Of a DNA stretch of 64,000 nucleotides, positions 63,046 to 64,000 are shown piece by piece. Position 1 is the stretch's first letter; every line of letters begins with the position of its first letter. Source of the DNA: Prado023 sp963706885 (GTDB lineage: Bacteria > Actinomycetota > Actinomycetes > S36-B12 > CAIYMF01); NCBI GenBank assembly GCA_963706885.1, contig CAVPNX010000008.1, forward strand, positions 62,001 to 126,000, read 5' to 3'. A program made the position numbers and the translations under genes. The notes beneath the pieces are model-generated. The model worked only from the letters and a program-made list of their open reading frames with translations, ran no database searches and was not told the DNA's origin.

Positions 63046-63972
63046 TCAGCGGAAGATGCCGCGGCGGCGCACCAGCATCCGGTACAGGTTGTGCTGGATC
63101 GTCTCACGTACCTGGTCGGTGATCTCGAACACGAGCATCGGATCCTCGGCCGCGGCATCCCCGAATCCCGCGGTGTCGATGGGCTCACCGAACTCGATGA
63201 CCCACTTCGAGGGCAACGGCACCAGGCCCAGCGGGCCCAGCCACGGGAAGGTCGGCGTGATCGGGAAGTACGGCAGCCCGAACATGCGGGCCGCAACCTT
63301 CACGTTGCCCAGCATCGGGTAGATCTCCTCGGAGCCCACCACCGAGCACGGCACGATCGGCACGCCGGTCCTCAGGGCCGCTGAGACGAACCCGCCGCGG
63401 CCGAAGCGCTGCAACCGGTAGCGCTCGGAGAACGGCTTGCCGGTGCCCTTGTAGCCCTCCGGCCAGACGCCCACGAGCTCACCGGAGCGCAGCAGGCGCT
63501 CGGCATCGGCGTTGCAGGCCAGCGTGGCCCCGGCCTTGCGCGCCAACATCCCGACGAACGGCATGTCGAAGACGATGTCCGCGCCCAGCGGGCGCAGGTG
63601 CCGTGCGTTCGGGTGCTGGTCGTGGATGGCCATCTGCACCATGACGGCATCCAGGCCGATCGTCCCGGCGTGGTTGGCCACGATCAGGGCCCCACCGTCG
63701 AGGGGCACGTTCTCGATCCCGCGGACCTCGACGCGGAACCAGTGCGTGTAGAGCGGGCGCAGCGCGGCCAGCAGGACGCTGTCGCTGAGCTCGGGATCGA
63801 ACCCGAACTCGTCGACCTCGTACTGGCCCAGCGCGCGGCGGCGCAGGAACTCCAGGGCCGCGCTGACCTGCTCGGCCCAGCTGGGGTCCGCGCCGACGAC
63901 CGCCACATCCGTGACCGGCGGCTCGTCAGCCCCGGGCATCCGCAGGACCTGTGCGTCGTTCACGCCGACCAC
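63046..63972 (-). CDS. PlsC-type lysophospholipid/1-acylglycerol-3-phosphate acyltransferase
   Basis: 308 residues. Acyltransferase motifs: IVANHAGTIGLDAVMVQ (NHxxxxD), GATLACNADAERLL, LVGVWPEGYKGTGKPF (motif III) and TGVPIVPCSVVGSEEIYPML. It probably acylates lysophosphatidic acid or a lysolipid at the membrane. The GTG at 63972 is close to the window edge with a CATCCT 6 nt upstream, so the start is plausible but not certain. Convergent with the HAD gene (68 bp apart), matching the SerB1/PlsC neighbourhood in mycobacteria from memory. Confidence 0.87.
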   Translation of the reverse strand: MVGVNDAQVLRMPGADEPPVTDVAVVGADPSWAEQVSAALEFLRRRALGQYEVDEFGFDPELSDSVLLAALRPLYTHWFRVEVRGIENVPLDGGALIVANHAGTIGLDAVMVQMAIHDQHPNARHLRPLGADIVFDMPFVGMLARKAGATLACNADAERLLRSGELVGVWPEGYKGTGKPFSERYRLQRFGRGGFVSAALRTGVPIVPCSVVGSEEIYPMLGNVKVAARMFGLPYFPITPTFPWLGPLGLVPLPSKWVIEFGEPIDTAGFGDAAAEDPMLVFEITDQVRETIQHNLYRMLVRRRGIFR

Positions 63973-64000
63973 CCCGACAGGATGCGCCCGGCCACCGTCC

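Overview
The window is high-GC chromosomal DNA from an actinobacterium. Evidence: a dnaK-grpE-dnaJ-hspR-clpB heat-shock block with a HAIR operator, a FadE5-type acyl-CoA dehydrogenase, an EtfD-like membrane iron-sulfur reductase, a sigma/anti-sigma pair of SigK/RskA type, an MFS-cNMP-patatin fusion of mycobacterial type, and many genes whose start codon lies 6-7 nt after a TANNNT -10 box (leaderless mRNAs). No transposase, integrase, phage gene or CRISPR array is visible. I cannot name the genus.

Layout. 1-8.7 kb: end of pntB, a class III aminotransferase, two small frameshifted unknown genes, then purD, purB and purC. 8.7-13 kb: a repeat-rich intergenic region, a PTS operon (IIB, crr, ptsH, ptsI) without a membrane IIC, and a tocopherol-cyclase-like gene. 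13-16 kb: tadA, upp, an S66 LD-carboxypeptidase, tRNA-Ser(GGA) and the small SRP RNA. 15.9-26.2 kb: the MFS/cyclic-nucleotide/patatin fusion and the heat-shock genes. 26.3-33.6 kb: an unknown two-gene membrane/surface module, the EtfD-like reductase, a YbaK protein and an MFS pump. 33.7-43.9 kb: a polysaccharide cluster (GT-C and GT2 glycosyltransferases, DUF4012 protein, DUF1972 glycosyltransferase, phosphoglycosyl transferase, two tandem exported glycosidase-like proteins). 44-49.6 kb: a second MFS pump, dcd, tRNA-Gly(CCC) with a duplicated 3' end, a winged-helix/TPR regulator pair, a CPBP protease and a LURP-one-like protein. 49.7-56 kb: RNase J, a thioredoxin-like lipoprotein, CcdA, sigma and anti-sigma factors, a VanZ-like protein and a ClC channel. 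56-64 kb: fadE5, GNAT, a rhodanese lipoprotein, a nitrilase, glutaredoxin, an acyl-CoA ligase, a HAD phosphatase and a PlsC acyltransferase.

Connections. fadE5 and the EtfD-like gene lie 27 kb apart but share a near-identical operator-like palindrome over or beside their -10 boxes, which suggests one fatty-acid regulator for dehydrogenase and electron acceptor. The thioredoxin-like/CcdA/sigma/anti-sigma genes look like an envelope redox-stress unit. The 33.7-43.9 kb cluster probably makes and trims an exported polysaccharide.

Data quality. About a dozen genes, including the normally indispensable purD (twice) and dnaJ, carry single-base frame breaks, some in short G or C runs. This looks more like uncorrected indel error in the assembly than gene decay. 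I give such genes as one CDS spanning the break. Site coordinates that I counted by eye could be off by a base.
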